Source of the DNA: an uncultured Bacteroidota bacterium
GTDB taxonomy: Bacteria > Bacteroidota > Bacteroidia > AKYH767-A > OLB10
Length of the DNA: 51,994 nucleotides
Direction: 5' to 3'
Assembly: GCA_903847585.1 (NCBI GenBank)
Contig: CAINEC010000115.1
Location: 1-51,994, forward strand
The notes under the pieces are model-generated. The model did not search any database. It saw only the letters and a list, made by a program, of their open reading frames with translations, and was not told where the DNA came from. Position numbers and translations under genes: made by a program. Positions 26,510 to 35,233 of this stretch are shown here, one piece after another; within the stretch, counting starts at the first letter, position 1; the number at the start of each line of letters is the position of its first letter.

Positions 26510-26540
26510 TAATTAGTAAATAAGACAATATAAAAATTAT

Positions 26541-27485
26541 ATGCATAAGAAAATTAGGTTAATTGAAGTGAAATCGGAACTTGGAGCTGGTACTCGAGGT
26601 GCTAGTTTAGGTCCGGATGCGATAAAAATAGCCGCGTTCGATTATGGTTCTAACTTGTTTAATAAGTTACCTTCTGTATCGATTCCAATCGATAATAAGA
26701 TGCTGTTTCAGCCGCTAGGTAGTCCCTATGCAAAGCGTTTAAGTGGTATCCTTAATATCTACGAGAACCTAGGGAAAGCAGTGTCGGATACGATGAAAGC
26801 GAAAGAGTTTCCTATCGTACTAGCAGGAGATCATAGCACAGCTGGTGGTACCATTGCAGGAATTAAAATGGCGAATCCGAAAGCACGAATTGGTGTAATC
26901 TGGATTGATGCACATGCCGACTTGCATTCTCCTTACACGACTCCAACAGGTAATGTTCACGGAATGCCGTTGGCCGCTTCATTAGGAGAAGACAATATTG
27001 CGAACAAGTTAAATAAGCCAGATAAAGAGACCATCGACCTTTGGAATAAACTGAAGAAAGTGGGTGGCATGTCGCCTAAAGTTCAGTATTCCGACTTAGT
27101 TTATATCTCTGTTCGTGACGTAGAGCCGGAAGAGACTTTCTTGATGAAGAAGCATAAAATCAAAACATTTACGACTAGCGATGTGAAAAGACATGGCGTT
27201 GAGAAGATTGCTCGTGATGCCTTGGCTTACTTAAATAACTGTCAATTGATCTATGTTTCGTTTGATGTAGATAGTATGGATAGCTCAATTTCTAAAGGAA
27301 CCGGAACTCCTGTTCGTAACGGAATTACTGAAAAGGAAGCTGGTTCATTATGCGTACGTTTAATTCAAAATGAAAAGGTGTGTTGCTTTGAAATTGCAGA
27401 AGTAAATCCAACCTTGGATAAAGAAAATCTGATGGCTGAAAACACTTTTGAGATTCTTCAAAGGGTAGTGGCGCAGATTGCCTAA
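26541..27485 (+). CDS. Arginase/agmatinase-family ureohydrolase
   Basis: 314-residue binuclear manganese hydrolase that releases urea from a guanidino compound. Metal ligands are all present: H98 in AGDHS, D123/H125/D127 in WIDAHADLHSP, and D242/D244 in SFDVDSMD. The usual Pro after the last motif is Ser (DSSISKGTGTP). Bacteroidota relatives are often annotated as arginase. The divergent arginine decarboxylase makes agmatine, so agmatinase activity (to putrescine) is equally plausible; sequence alone does not decide. Substrate specificity is the main uncertainty. Confidence 0.88.
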   Translation: MHKKIRLIEVKSELGAGTRGASLGPDAIKIAAFDYGSNLFNKLPSVSIPIDNKMLFQPLGSPYAKRLSGILNIYENLGKAVSDTMKAKEFPIVLAGDHSTAGGTIAGIKMANPKARIGVIWIDAHADLHSPYTTPTGNVHGMPLAASLGEDNIANKLNKPDKETIDLWNKLKKVGGMSPKVQYSDLVYISVRDVEPEETFLMKKHKIKTFTTSDVKRHGVEKIARDALAYLNNCQLIYVSFDVDSMDSSISKGTGTPVRNGITEKEAGSLCVRLIQNEKVCCFEIAEVNPTLDKENLMAENTFEILQRVVAQIA

Positions 27486-27574
27486 TCTAAATTCTAAACT
27501 AAAATCATTTGATTGCTGATGGCTAATCCCTTCAGGAATCTCCATTTATCGACTTTTAAAGTCAATTCTAAAAT

Positions 27575-29368
27575 ATGTTATTCGAAGATTCATTAAAGTC
27601 CGCCGTTGCTGAAGCCTTACATAAATTGTATGGGCATACGATTGCTCCTTCTGAAGTGTCTATTAATTTAACACGTAAGGATTTCGAGGGCGACTTAACA
27701 GTGGTGGTTTTTAATCTCGCAAAAGCAGTTCGTATGAATCCCGATGCTTTAGCGAATGAATTAGGGGCTGAACTGGTACAATCATTTGATAAGGTGAATG
27801 CCTTTAATGTGGTAAAAGGATTTTTGAATCTTTCCTTCAAGAATGAAAACTGGCTTTCTGAATTAAATGCTTTTGTGTCCAACAATTATCCGTCTCAGGT
27901 TGCTAATACGAATCAGAAGTTAGTAGTGGAGTATAGTTCACCGAACACGAATAAGCCTTTACACCTGGGACATCTTCGTAATAACTTTTTAGGTTACAGC
28001 GTGGCTGAAATCTTAAAGGCCTGTGGTTATTCAGTAGCTAAAGTTAACCTGGTTAACGACCGTGGTATTCATATTTGCAAGTCGATGTATGCCTGGCAAC
28101 AACTAGGTAACGGAGAGACACCTGCATCAACAGGAATGAAAGGCGATCATTTAGTGGGTAAGTATTATGTGGAGTTCGATAAGTTATATAAGTCGCAAAT
28201 TAATGCTTTGGTTGAGCAAGGTCAATCCGAAGAGGACGCAAAGAAAAATGCACCAGCAATTTTAGCTGCACAAGAGATGCTTCGCGCTTGGGAAGCAGGT
28301 GATGAGTCCATCGTTTCGCTTTGGAAAATGATGAACGGTTGGGTGTATGATGGATTTGAAAAGACCTATCAAACCATGGGCGTCGACTTTGATAAATTCT
28401 ATTATGAATCCGAGACGTATTTACTCGGGAAAAATATTGTGCAAGAAGGATTAGCAAAGGGAGTTTTTTATCAAAAAGAAGATGGTTCTGTTTGGGTTGA
28501 TTTAACCAGCGATGGACTTGATCATAAATTATTATTGCGTGGCGATGGAACCAGCGTTTATCTAACGCAAGATTTAGGAACTGCGCAGTTACGATATAAC
28601 GAATATCAATTTGATAAGCTTATCTACGTAGTAGGGAATGAGCAGGATTATCATTTCAAAGTATTGAAGCTCGTGATGCAGAAGATGGGTTACGACTGGT
28701 GGAATAATTTACATCACCTTTCTTATAATATGGTGGATCTTCCTTCGGGGAAAATGAAATCACGTGAAGGGACAGTAGTGGATGCAGACGATTTAATGCA
28801 GGAGATGATGGATGAAGCAGAGAAGATTACGCGTGAGTTAGGTAAGATAGAAGATTTCGATTCGGATGAAGCCGCGAATTTGTATAGTGCGATAGGAATG
28901 GGTGCTTTGAAATATTACATCCTTAAGGTAGATCCTGAAAAACGCATGTTGTTTAATCCAGCTGAATCCATCGACTTTAATGGAAACACTGGTCCGTTCA
29001 TACAATACACTTACGCACGTATTCAATCCGTAGTTAAAAAGGGGAATACGATTGAAGAGTTGAAAGGAAAAGCATTTGATGTAGCGACTTACGCATTAAT
29101 GAATGATAAAGAGAAGATGGTGGTTAAATCGATTTTAGATTATCCTTTTGCTTTACAAACTGCTGCCGAAAAATATGCGCCTTCTATTATTGCTAATTAC
29201 GTTTATGAATTAGCTAAAAATTATAATCACTTTTATCATGAAAATCCGATTGTCGATAAGTCGCAATTAGAAACAACAGCTTTCCGCATTTATCTTTCGA
29301 AGGTTACGGGTGATATTATCAAAAAGTCACTTTTATTATTAGGTATTCAGGTTCCAGAGCGAATGTAG
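27575..29368 (+). CDS. argS: Arginyl-tRNA synthetase
   Basis: Class I synthetase charging tRNA-Arg, 597 residues. The N-terminal Add1-like domain (MLFEDSLKSAVAEALHKLYG) recognises the tRNA. HIGH motif is H130-L-G-H133 in NTNKPLHLGHLRNN. The second signature is a variant KMKSR (K393-M-K-S) in SGKMKSREGTVVDADDL. The C-terminal anticodon-binding domain is complete (IIANYVYELAKNYNHFYHENPI, ending VPERM). It begins 89 bases after the ureohydrolase and leads a tight run of small genes, the next starting 1 base after its stop. Confidence 0.97.
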   Translation: MLFEDSLKSAVAEALHKLYGHTIAPSEVSINLTRKDFEGDLTVVVFNLAKAVRMNPDALANELGAELVQSFDKVNAFNVVKGFLNLSFKNENWLSELNAFVSNNYPSQVANTNQKLVVEYSSPNTNKPLHLGHLRNNFLGYSVAEILKACGYSVAKVNLVNDRGIHICKSMYAWQQLGNGETPASTGMKGDHLVGKYYVEFDKLYKSQINALVEQGQSEEDAKKNAPAILAAQEMLRAWEAGDESIVSLWKMMNGWVYDGFEKTYQTMGVDFDKFYYESETYLLGKNIVQEGLAKGVFYQKEDGSVWVDLTSDGLDHKLLLRGDGTSVYLTQDLGTAQLRYNEYQFDKLIYVVGNEQDYHFKVLKLVMQKMGYDWWNNLHHLSYNMVDLPSGKMKSREGTVVDADDLMQEMMDEAEKITRELGKIEDFDSDEAANLYSAIGMGALKYYILKVDPEKRMLFNPAESIDFNGNTGPFIQYTYARIQSVVKKGNTIEELKGKAFDVATYALMNDKEKMVVKSILDYPFALQTAAEKYAPSIIANYVYELAKNYNHFYHENPIVDKSQLETTAFRIYLSKVTGDIIKKSLLLLGIQVPERM

Positions 29369-29369
29369 T

Positions 29370-29981
29370 ATGAAAGGCTTTAAGTGGATTCTATTGCTTA
29401 CTATCGTAGCGAATGCAGCTATCATCCTCCGACTTATTTCTATAAGTCAGGTAGCGGATTCTAGTATTGTAAACATGAATTCAATTCAGGATGGCGACAT
29501 TGTATTACGTGATAGTAAAAGCTTAATAGGCTCCCAGTTTAAAAAGATGTCGCAACACGACAAAAAGTTTTCTCATGCAGGAATTATCCGCAAGGAAAAT
29601 GGAACTGCCTTCGTGTATCACATGGCGAACGAAAATGGTCAATCAGGATTACTTAAATCCAAGTTAAATGATTTTGTGAATACACAAGTTTGTCGTTCTT
29701 ACGAAATCGTTCGATATCCACTGAAAGATAATATGCGCACTCAATTACTAAATCAAGTTGATTTGCTTTTGACTGATAAAATTCATTTCGATGATGAATT
29801 TGTTTTAAATAATCAGTCCTATTATTGCAGTGAATTAATCGCAGATTTAATAAATACGTACAGCAGCATTCGTATTCCTTATTCTCAGATTGGCGATTAT
29901 AAATATTACGCAATCGATAACCTTTATTACCAATTACCAATTCAAATAATTCACAATAGCAATGAAGTTAAAATTAATTAG
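29370..29981 (+). CDS. YiiX/NlpC-P60-like permuted papain-fold hydrolase
   Basis: 203 residues with an N-terminal membrane anchor or signal (FKWILLLTIVANAAIILRL). The core has the circularly permuted NlpC/P60 order: DGDIVLR, then the catalytic His H69 in KKFSHAGII, then the nucleophile C153 in SYYCSELIADL. YiiX/YebB-like members are thought to be lipid- or amide-bond thiol hydrolases at the envelope, with no established substrate. It starts one base after argS and overlaps the next lipoprotein gene by 20 bases, indicating a compact operon. Confidence 0.82.
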   Translation: MKGFKWILLLTIVANAAIILRLISISQVADSSIVNMNSIQDGDIVLRDSKSLIGSQFKKMSQHDKKFSHAGIIRKENGTAFVYHMANENGQSGLLKSKLNDFVNTQVCRSYEIVRYPLKDNMRTQLLNQVDLLLTDKIHFDDEFVLNNQSYYCSELIADLINTYSSIRIPYSQIGDYKYYAIDNLYYQLPIQIIHNSNEVKIN

Positions 29982-30411
29982 TTTTTTATTCTTACTAGGA
30001 AGTGTTTTTAATTCATGTACTTCTGAAACGGAGACACCTAAAAAAGTAGCATCTCAGTTTTTAGAGGCTATGGAAAAAAGAAATTATGAAGAAGCAATGT
30101 CCTATTCAACACGATCGACACAAAAGCTTTTAACACAATTAAAGCGACTAGAGGATTTGACAGGCGAAAACGATGCAGTTAATCCTAATAAGGTAACCAT
30201 TGTATCTGAGGATATATCAGGCGATAAAGCCATTGTTTATTTTAAGGAAGAAGGCAATGAATTACAACAAAGAATTTCTCTTAAGCGAGTGGTGGAGGAA
30301 AATAAAAAAGTTTGGAAAGTAGATTTACTAAAAGAAGAATTACAATTAAATCGCGATGCAGGTTTAGAGTCGTTGCCTGAATCAAGTGATAACAATAAAA
30401 TGCCAGTTTAA
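29962..30411 (+). CDS. DUF4878-type lipoprotein
   Basis: 149 residues. The leader MKLKLISFLFLLGSVFNSC carries a lipobox with C19. The rest fits the DUF4878 (NTF2-like) pattern: PKKVASQFLEAMEKRNYEEAMSYSTRSTQKLLTQL, then DKAIVYFKEEGNELQQRISLKRV and KKVWKVDLLKEEL. Members are small envelope proteins of unknown role. The start lies within the end of the YiiX-like gene, suggesting coupled translation, and the next gene starts 1 base after its stop. Confidence 0.75.
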   Translation: MKLKLISFLFLLGSVFNSCTSETETPKKVASQFLEAMEKRNYEEAMSYSTRSTQKLLTQLKRLEDLTGENDAVNPNKVTIVSEDISGDKAIVYFKEEGNELQQRISLKRVVEENKKVWKVDLLKEELQLNRDAGLESLPESSDNNKMPV

Positions 30412-30412
30412 T

Positions 30413-30901
30413 ATGTTAGTCGAATTTAATCAATTACCCGCGAATGCTCGCTTCTGGATGTTTACGTCCAATCGTTTGTTAACGCAAGAAGAGATTGCCT
30501 CATTAAATAATGAGTTGTCGTTGTTTGTACAAAAATGGACAGCCCATAAACAAAATTTGAATGCTTCTTATAGTTTAATTGATGATGCTATTCTTGTTGT
30601 TGGTGTTGATGAATCGCAAACGGGTGCCAGTGGTTGCTCTATCGATTCAATGACAAAGGAAATTACCCGACTTGCTCAACAAATGAATATCGATTGGTTG
30701 AATCGTTTTTCGATTGTCGTAAAATCATCCGAAGGAAATATGGCTGCTAATGCCAATGAATTAAAGTCGCTGTTTTCAGAGGGCAAAATTAACGAGCAAA
30801 CACTTGTTTCTAATTCGCTGCTTACTAGTTTTGACGAATTACAAACGAGCTTGTATTTGCCAATTAAAGATACCTGGATGAATCGTTATTTAGCTGTATA
30901 A
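30413..30901 (+). CDS. Conserved Bacteroidota protein, often mislabelled as ABC transporter ATPase
   Basis: 162 residues from ATG 30413; an in-frame ATG at 30386 would run into the previous gene. The pattern ARFWMFTSNRLLTQEEIASLNNELSLFVQKWTAHKQNLNASY ... VVGVDESQTGASGCSIDSMTKEI belongs to a small conserved Bacteroidota family. In databases it is frequently called an ABC transporter ATPase, but there is no Walker A, signature or Walker B motif here. The GASGCSID block is the most conserved part and may be functional. No signal peptide; probably cytoplasmic. Part of the argS-led gene run. Confidence 0.7.
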   Translation: MLVEFNQLPANARFWMFTSNRLLTQEEIASLNNELSLFVQKWTAHKQNLNASYSLIDDAILVVGVDESQTGASGCSIDSMTKEITRLAQQMNIDWLNRFSIVVKSSEGNMAANANELKSLFSEGKINEQTLVSNSLLTSFDELQTSLYLPIKDTWMNRYLAV

Positions 30902-30902
30902 A

Positions 30903-31025
30903 ATGAGAAAGTCGATTTTGAAAGTAATACAAATCCTAATCGTACTTATTGTAATAATTATGATTGCGATATTTTTAATTCACAAACTCGAAAAGCACTT
31001 CGAGATGCAAATTATTCCGTCTTAA
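30903..31025 (+). CDS. Small single-pass membrane peptide (40 residues)
   Basis: ATG at 30903 begins 1 base after the previous stop and reads 40 codons to TAA at 31023-31025. The product is MRKSILKVIQ, then a strongly hydrophobic helix (ILIVLIVIIMIAIFLI), then a charged tail HKLEKHFEMQIIPS. The basic N-terminus, single transmembrane helix and tight spacing all look like a real membrane microprotein continuing the argS run. It stops 3 bases before the convergent TerC stop. Function unknown. Confidence 0.55.
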   Translation: MRKSILKVIQILIVLIVIIMIAIFLIHKLEKHFEMQIIPS

Positions 31026-31028
31026 TAA

Positions 31029-31751
31029 CTAAGAATTGCTTTTCTTTCTCATTCGGATATTCAACAGTTCAACTGTTAAAGAGAACGCCATCGCAAAGTA
31101 GATATATCCTTTTTCCACTTCGTGATGAAAGGCTTCTATGATTAACATAAATCCAATCAACATCAGAAATGATAATGCAAGCATTTTAATGCTAGGGTGA
31201 CGGTTGACGAAATCAGAAACAGGGCCTGCAGCGGCTAGCATAATCAACATGGAAATGATTACTGCTAATACCATGATTAAAATATGATTCACTAATCCTA
31301 CAGCCGTTAAAATTGAATCAAATGAAAATACAATGTCTAAACCAATGATTTGAATAATAGCAGTGTTGAGCGTTATTTTCTTAAGGTCTGGATTTTTATG
31401 ATCTTCCTCACCTTGAACTTTACCATGTATTTCTGTTGTGCTTTTTGCAAGTAGGAATAATCCTCCAGCAAGTAAAATAATATCCTTACCACTAAACTCT
31501 AAACCAAATGGAAGTGGTAATGTTTCTTTTAATCCAATAATCCAACTTAACGAAAACAAAAGCATGATGCGAATAATCAATGCCATGGATAATCCTATTC
31601 TGCGCGCCTTCTTTTGTAAATTCTTCGGAAGTTTATCCGCTAGAATAGAAATGAAAATGATGTTGTCAATACCTAACACAATCTCCATTACAATTAGCGT
31701 AAATAGACTAATCATTCCTGCTGCACTAAATAAATAAGCTGTTTCTGTCAT
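31029..31751 (-). CDS. TerC family integral membrane protein
   Basis: 240 residues with seven or so transmembrane helices. The family hallmarks are EIVLGIDNIIFISILADKLP near the start and LDIVFSFDSILTAVGLV in the middle; the paired acidic residues within helices are thought to bind metal. Members are proposed to export manganese or calcium, or to metallate exported proteins. The family name derives from tellurite resistance, which is not implied here. It has its own transcription unit, divergent from the TonB receptor gene with 126 bases between. Confidence 0.9.
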   Translation of the reverse strand: MTETAYLFSAAGMISLFTLIVMEIVLGIDNIIFISILADKLPKNLQKKARRIGLSMALIIRIMLLFSLSWIIGLKETLPLPFGLEFSGKDIILLAGGLFLLAKSTTEIHGKVQGEEDHKNPDLKKITLNTAIIQIIGLDIVFSFDSILTAVGLVNHILIMVLAVIISMLIMLAAAGPVSDFVNRHPSIKMLALSFLMLIGFMLIIEAFHHEVEKGYIYFAMAFSLTVELLNIRMRKKSNS

Positions 31752-31877
31752 TTTCTAAGAATTACTCTACAAATTTAAATTAAAAAACAATATTTCATTT
31801 TAGATGTTTCAACTCCAACCGATGTTAATATTAACAATTGCCGAATTTATTCAATCATTTCCGCTTAATTTCGCACT

Positions 31878-34316
31878 ATGAAAAAATTGATTGCCCTTTT
31901 TGTATTACACTTCCTACTATTTAATCAAATTGTCCTGGCTCAAGCGCCAACTCCATCAAAAGTTACTGTCAGCGGTTATATTTCAGATGCATCAACAGGC
32001 GAGCGTATGATTGGTGCTGCTGTTTATTTCAAAGAAATTGAGAAGGCCGTAAGTTGTAATGCTTACGGATTTTATTCAATGTCGGTAGCTCCAGGAACTT
32101 ACACCATTGTTTTTTCTTACGTAGGTTTTGTGACCAATGAAGCTAAATATACGCTCACAAAAAGTCAGTCTATCAATATTGAATTGAAGCCTCGCGTTAT
32201 CGAAACGCAAGAAGTAATTGTTAGTGCACAGAAACAAGAAAGAAATATTCAATCGACAGAGATGAGTAAGATTGAAGTAGGCATTGATCAGATAAAAGCA
32301 TTGCCTGCTTTGATGGGCGAAGTTGATGTACTTAAAGCCATTCAATTGTTACCAGGTGTGAAATCTGCTGGAGAGGGTAATTCCGGATTTTATGTTCGTG
32401 GCGGAGGACCGGATCAGAATTTAATTTTGTTGGATGAAGCAGTGGTTTATAATGCTTCGCATCTATTCGGATTTTTTTCTGTGTTTAATTCAGATGCCAT
32501 TAAAAATGTTTCATTGACAAAAGGAGGAATGCCTGCGCAATATGGCGGACGATTATCTTCTGTATTGGATATCTCCATGAAAGACGGAAATAACAAAGAA
32601 GTGCATGGAGAAGGTGGGATAGGTTATATTGCTTCGCGCTTTACGCTCGAAGGTCCAATTGTAAAAGATAAAGCTTCGTTTATTGTATCGGGACGCAGGA
32701 CATTTATCGATTTGTTTTTGCGTGAGCCATTTGTGCCCGCTAATTCTCGCATTGCTGGTAATAGCTATTATTTTTACGATTTAAATGGTAAAATAAATTA
32801 TACAATTTCTAATAAAGATCGCTTGTATTTATCTTGTTATCTTGGAAAGGATGTTTTTAATTTTAGAAGTCCAGAAACAGGATTCAAAGTAAAAATACCT
32901 TGGGGAAATGCAACCGCTGCTTTCCGTTGGAATCACTTGTTCAACGAAAAATTGTTCGTGAACAATTCCCTCATTTTTACAAATTATAATTTTGAGTTCG
33001 GCGCGGCGCAACAACAATTCGATTTTAAAATCTTCTCAGGTATTCGTGATTATTCTTTGAAGTCGGATTTTAACTGGTATCCCACTGTATTGCACAATGT
33101 GAAATTCGGAATGAACTATATCTACCATCGTTTCACTCCTACAAATGTTTCTGCTCGCTCAGGTGATGTGCAATTTGACCTCGGAGAAGTGAAGCGTTAT
33201 TATGCACATGACCTTGCAGTTTATGTTAATGATGACTGGGAAATTGATGATCAGTGGAAGGTGAGTGGAGGATTACGCTTTTCGATGTTTGAGCATGTAG
33301 GTCCGTTTACGCGTTATATTCAGGATCCTTTAAACACAAATAATATTATCGATTCTGTAAGTTATAAAACAGGTGATAAAGTAAAGATGTATGCGAAAGT
33401 TGAACCACGTTTCAATGTGCGTTATCAGATTAATAATCGCTCATCTATCAAAGCATCGTTTACACAGAATTACCAGTATATCCATCTTGCATCCTTCGGA
33501 TCGGTTAGCTTACCTACCGATGTGTGGGTGCCATCGACCGATAAAGTAAAGCCACAATTTTCAACGCAGTATGCATTAGGGTATTTCAAAAATTTGAAGA
33601 AGAATACTTTCGAAACATCCGTTGAAGTGTATTACAAAACGATGGAAAATTTAATTGAGTATCGTGAAGGCGTAACTCCCGATCAGGATGTTAAGAATAA
33701 TGCAGATAATAATTTCGTTTTCGGTAAGGGGGATAGTTATGGAGCTGAGTTTTTTATTAAGAAAAATCAAGGTAAGTTAACGGGTTGGGTTGGTTATACA
33801 TTATCCTATACGAATCGTCAGTTTGCCGAAATCAACTACGGAAAAGAATTCCCTGCTAAATACGATCGTCGCCATGATTGTTCAATTGTGTTGAATTATC
33901 AGAAAAGTAAAAAGTGGACATTCGGTGCGGTATGGGTATATTCTACCGGGGATGCATTAACCCTTCCTTCGCAAAAGTACTTTGCATCCACAACACCACC
34001 AGTTTCAGTTGGTGCTAATGGCGAAATCAATTTGAATAACAACTTCAATGTATTAAGTTTATACCAAGCTCGAAATAGTTTCCGTCAGAAAGCATATCAT
34101 CGTCTTGATATTTCAGCAACCTACCACGGTAAAAAGCATAAACACTACGAAGGAAGTTGGGTGTTCTCCATCTATAATGTGTATAGTCGTAAAAATCCTT
34201 ATTTCATTTATTTCAATGTGGATGGTAACTCCGTAGATGGTAACTTATCGGTACAAGCCAAGCAAGTTTCTTTATTCGGATTGATTCCTTCTGTAACGTA
34301 CAATTTTAAATTCTAA
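31878..34316 (+). CDS. TonB-dependent outer-membrane receptor
   Basis: 812 residues. After the signal peptide (MKKLIALFVLHFLLFNQIVLAQ) comes a carboxypeptidase-regulatory-like domain (VSGYISDASTGERMIGAAVYFKE to about 115), then the plug (LPALMGEVDVLKAIQLLPGVKSAGEGNSGFYVRGGGPDQNLILLDEAVVYN) and a 22-stranded barrel ending in an aromatic residue (VTYNFKF). The partner gene downstream, 3 bases away, encodes a DUF4249 lipoprotein, a frequent companion of this receptor subtype. It energises uptake of an unidentified ligand via TonB. The pair is a separate unit from the SusCD locus at 38229. Confidence 0.92.
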   Translation: MKKLIALFVLHFLLFNQIVLAQAPTPSKVTVSGYISDASTGERMIGAAVYFKEIEKAVSCNAYGFYSMSVAPGTYTIVFSYVGFVTNEAKYTLTKSQSINIELKPRVIETQEVIVSAQKQERNIQSTEMSKIEVGIDQIKALPALMGEVDVLKAIQLLPGVKSAGEGNSGFYVRGGGPDQNLILLDEAVVYNASHLFGFFSVFNSDAIKNVSLTKGGMPAQYGGRLSSVLDISMKDGNNKEVHGEGGIGYIASRFTLEGPIVKDKASFIVSGRRTFIDLFLREPFVPANSRIAGNSYYFYDLNGKINYTISNKDRLYLSCYLGKDVFNFRSPETGFKVKIPWGNATAAFRWNHLFNEKLFVNNSLIFTNYNFEFGAAQQQFDFKIFSGIRDYSLKSDFNWYPTVLHNVKFGMNYIYHRFTPTNVSARSGDVQFDLGEVKRYYAHDLAVYVNDDWEIDDQWKVSGGLRFSMFEHVGPFTRYIQDPLNTNNIIDSVSYKTGDKVKMYAKVEPRFNVRYQINNRSSIKASFTQNYQYIHLASFGSVSLPTDVWVPSTDKVKPQFSTQYALGYFKNLKKNTFETSVEVYYKTMENLIEYREGVTPDQDVKNNADNNFVFGKGDSYGAEFFIKKNQGKLTGWVGYTLSYTNRQFAEINYGKEFPAKYDRRHDCSIVLNYQKSKKWTFGAVWVYSTGDALTLPSQKYFASTTPPVSVGANGEINLNNNFNVLSLYQARNSFRQKAYHRLDISATYHGKKHKHYEGSWVFSIYNVYSRKNPYFIYFNVDGNSVDGNLSVQAKQVSLFGLIPSVTYNFKF

Positions 34317-34319
34317 GTC

Positions 34320-35210
34320 ATGAAACAGTTTTTATATTTAATTATCATAGCATTTGTTTTCGCTTCATGCGAAGAAAATATTTCATTGGATTTACCTCGT
34401 GAAGATCCGCGAGTAGTAGTTGATGGATATGTAGAGACAGGTCTGCCACCTTATGTTATTTTAAGTCGTTCATCTTCTTATTTTGATCCGATAAATCCAG
34501 GTGCATTAAATTCATTTGCAGAGAGTGGAGCGTTCGTTACAATTTATGATGGAGTTAAAACTGTTCAGTTAATCGAATTAGACACTGTTGTGAATGGAGT
34601 TAGTCTGAAAGGGTTTTATGCTGCGTTGGATTCTGTTACAAAGTTGCCTACCATGTTTGGAGAAGAGGGAAGAACTTATCAGTTAACGATTATTACAAAG
34701 GACAATCAGCAATTATCATCAACTGCGAAATTGCAACCGCATATTGCACTAGATAGTACATGGTTTAAGGTGCAAGAGAATTTAGATTCACTTGGATTAG
34801 CGTGGGCTAATTTGACAGATCCTGATTCCATAGGTAATTGTTACCGTTGGATGGCCAAACGAATTACAAAAGATGATTTGTTTTTAGCGCCGTTGGGTTC
34901 TGCTTTCGAGGATAAATTCATCAATGGGCAATCGTTTGTTTTTAATGCTTTTCGTGGACAAATACCTAATTCGACAAAGCCGGATGATATCAAAGAAGAA
35001 GCAGGGTTGTTTAAAAAAGGAGATACCATTATTGTGAAGTTTTGTGCGGTCGATAGAGGAACGTTTGAATTCTGGCGTGATGCTGAAACACAAATATCGA
35101 ATAATGGAAGTCCGTTTGCGGTACCTTCTAATATCAAATCAAATATTACCGGCGGACTAGGAGTTTTTGCAACGTATAGTCCTGCTTACGATACCATCAT
35201 TGCTCAATAA
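34320..35210 (+). CDS. DUF4249 lipoprotein
   Basis: 296 residues with the lipoprotein leader MKQFLYLIIIAFVFASC (C17), then EENISLDLPREDPRVVVDGYVETGLPPYVILSRSSSYFD, the conserved N-terminus of DUF4249. The acidic residues right after Cys resemble the Bacteroidota surface-export signal, so it may face outward. As the partner of the upstream TonB receptor it probably captures or gates the ligand, by analogy with SusD. It is shorter than many members (often 350-400), and ends without an obvious truncation. Confidence 0.85.
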   Translation: MKQFLYLIIIAFVFASCEENISLDLPREDPRVVVDGYVETGLPPYVILSRSSSYFDPINPGALNSFAESGAFVTIYDGVKTVQLIELDTVVNGVSLKGFYAALDSVTKLPTMFGEEGRTYQLTIITKDNQQLSSTAKLQPHIALDSTWFKVQENLDSLGLAWANLTDPDSIGNCYRWMAKRITKDDLFLAPLGSAFEDKFINGQSFVFNAFRGQIPNSTKPDDIKEEAGLFKKGDTIIVKFCAVDRGTFEFWRDAETQISNNGSPFAVPSNIKSNITGGLGVFATYSPAYDTIIAQ

Positions 35211-35233
35211 TTTTCTTTCTTAACTTAGATGCC

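Noticed and set aside
31029-31751. Tellurite resistance operon
   Set aside because: Only one TerC-family gene is present, and most TerC members act in metal balance; no TerD or TerB neighbours.
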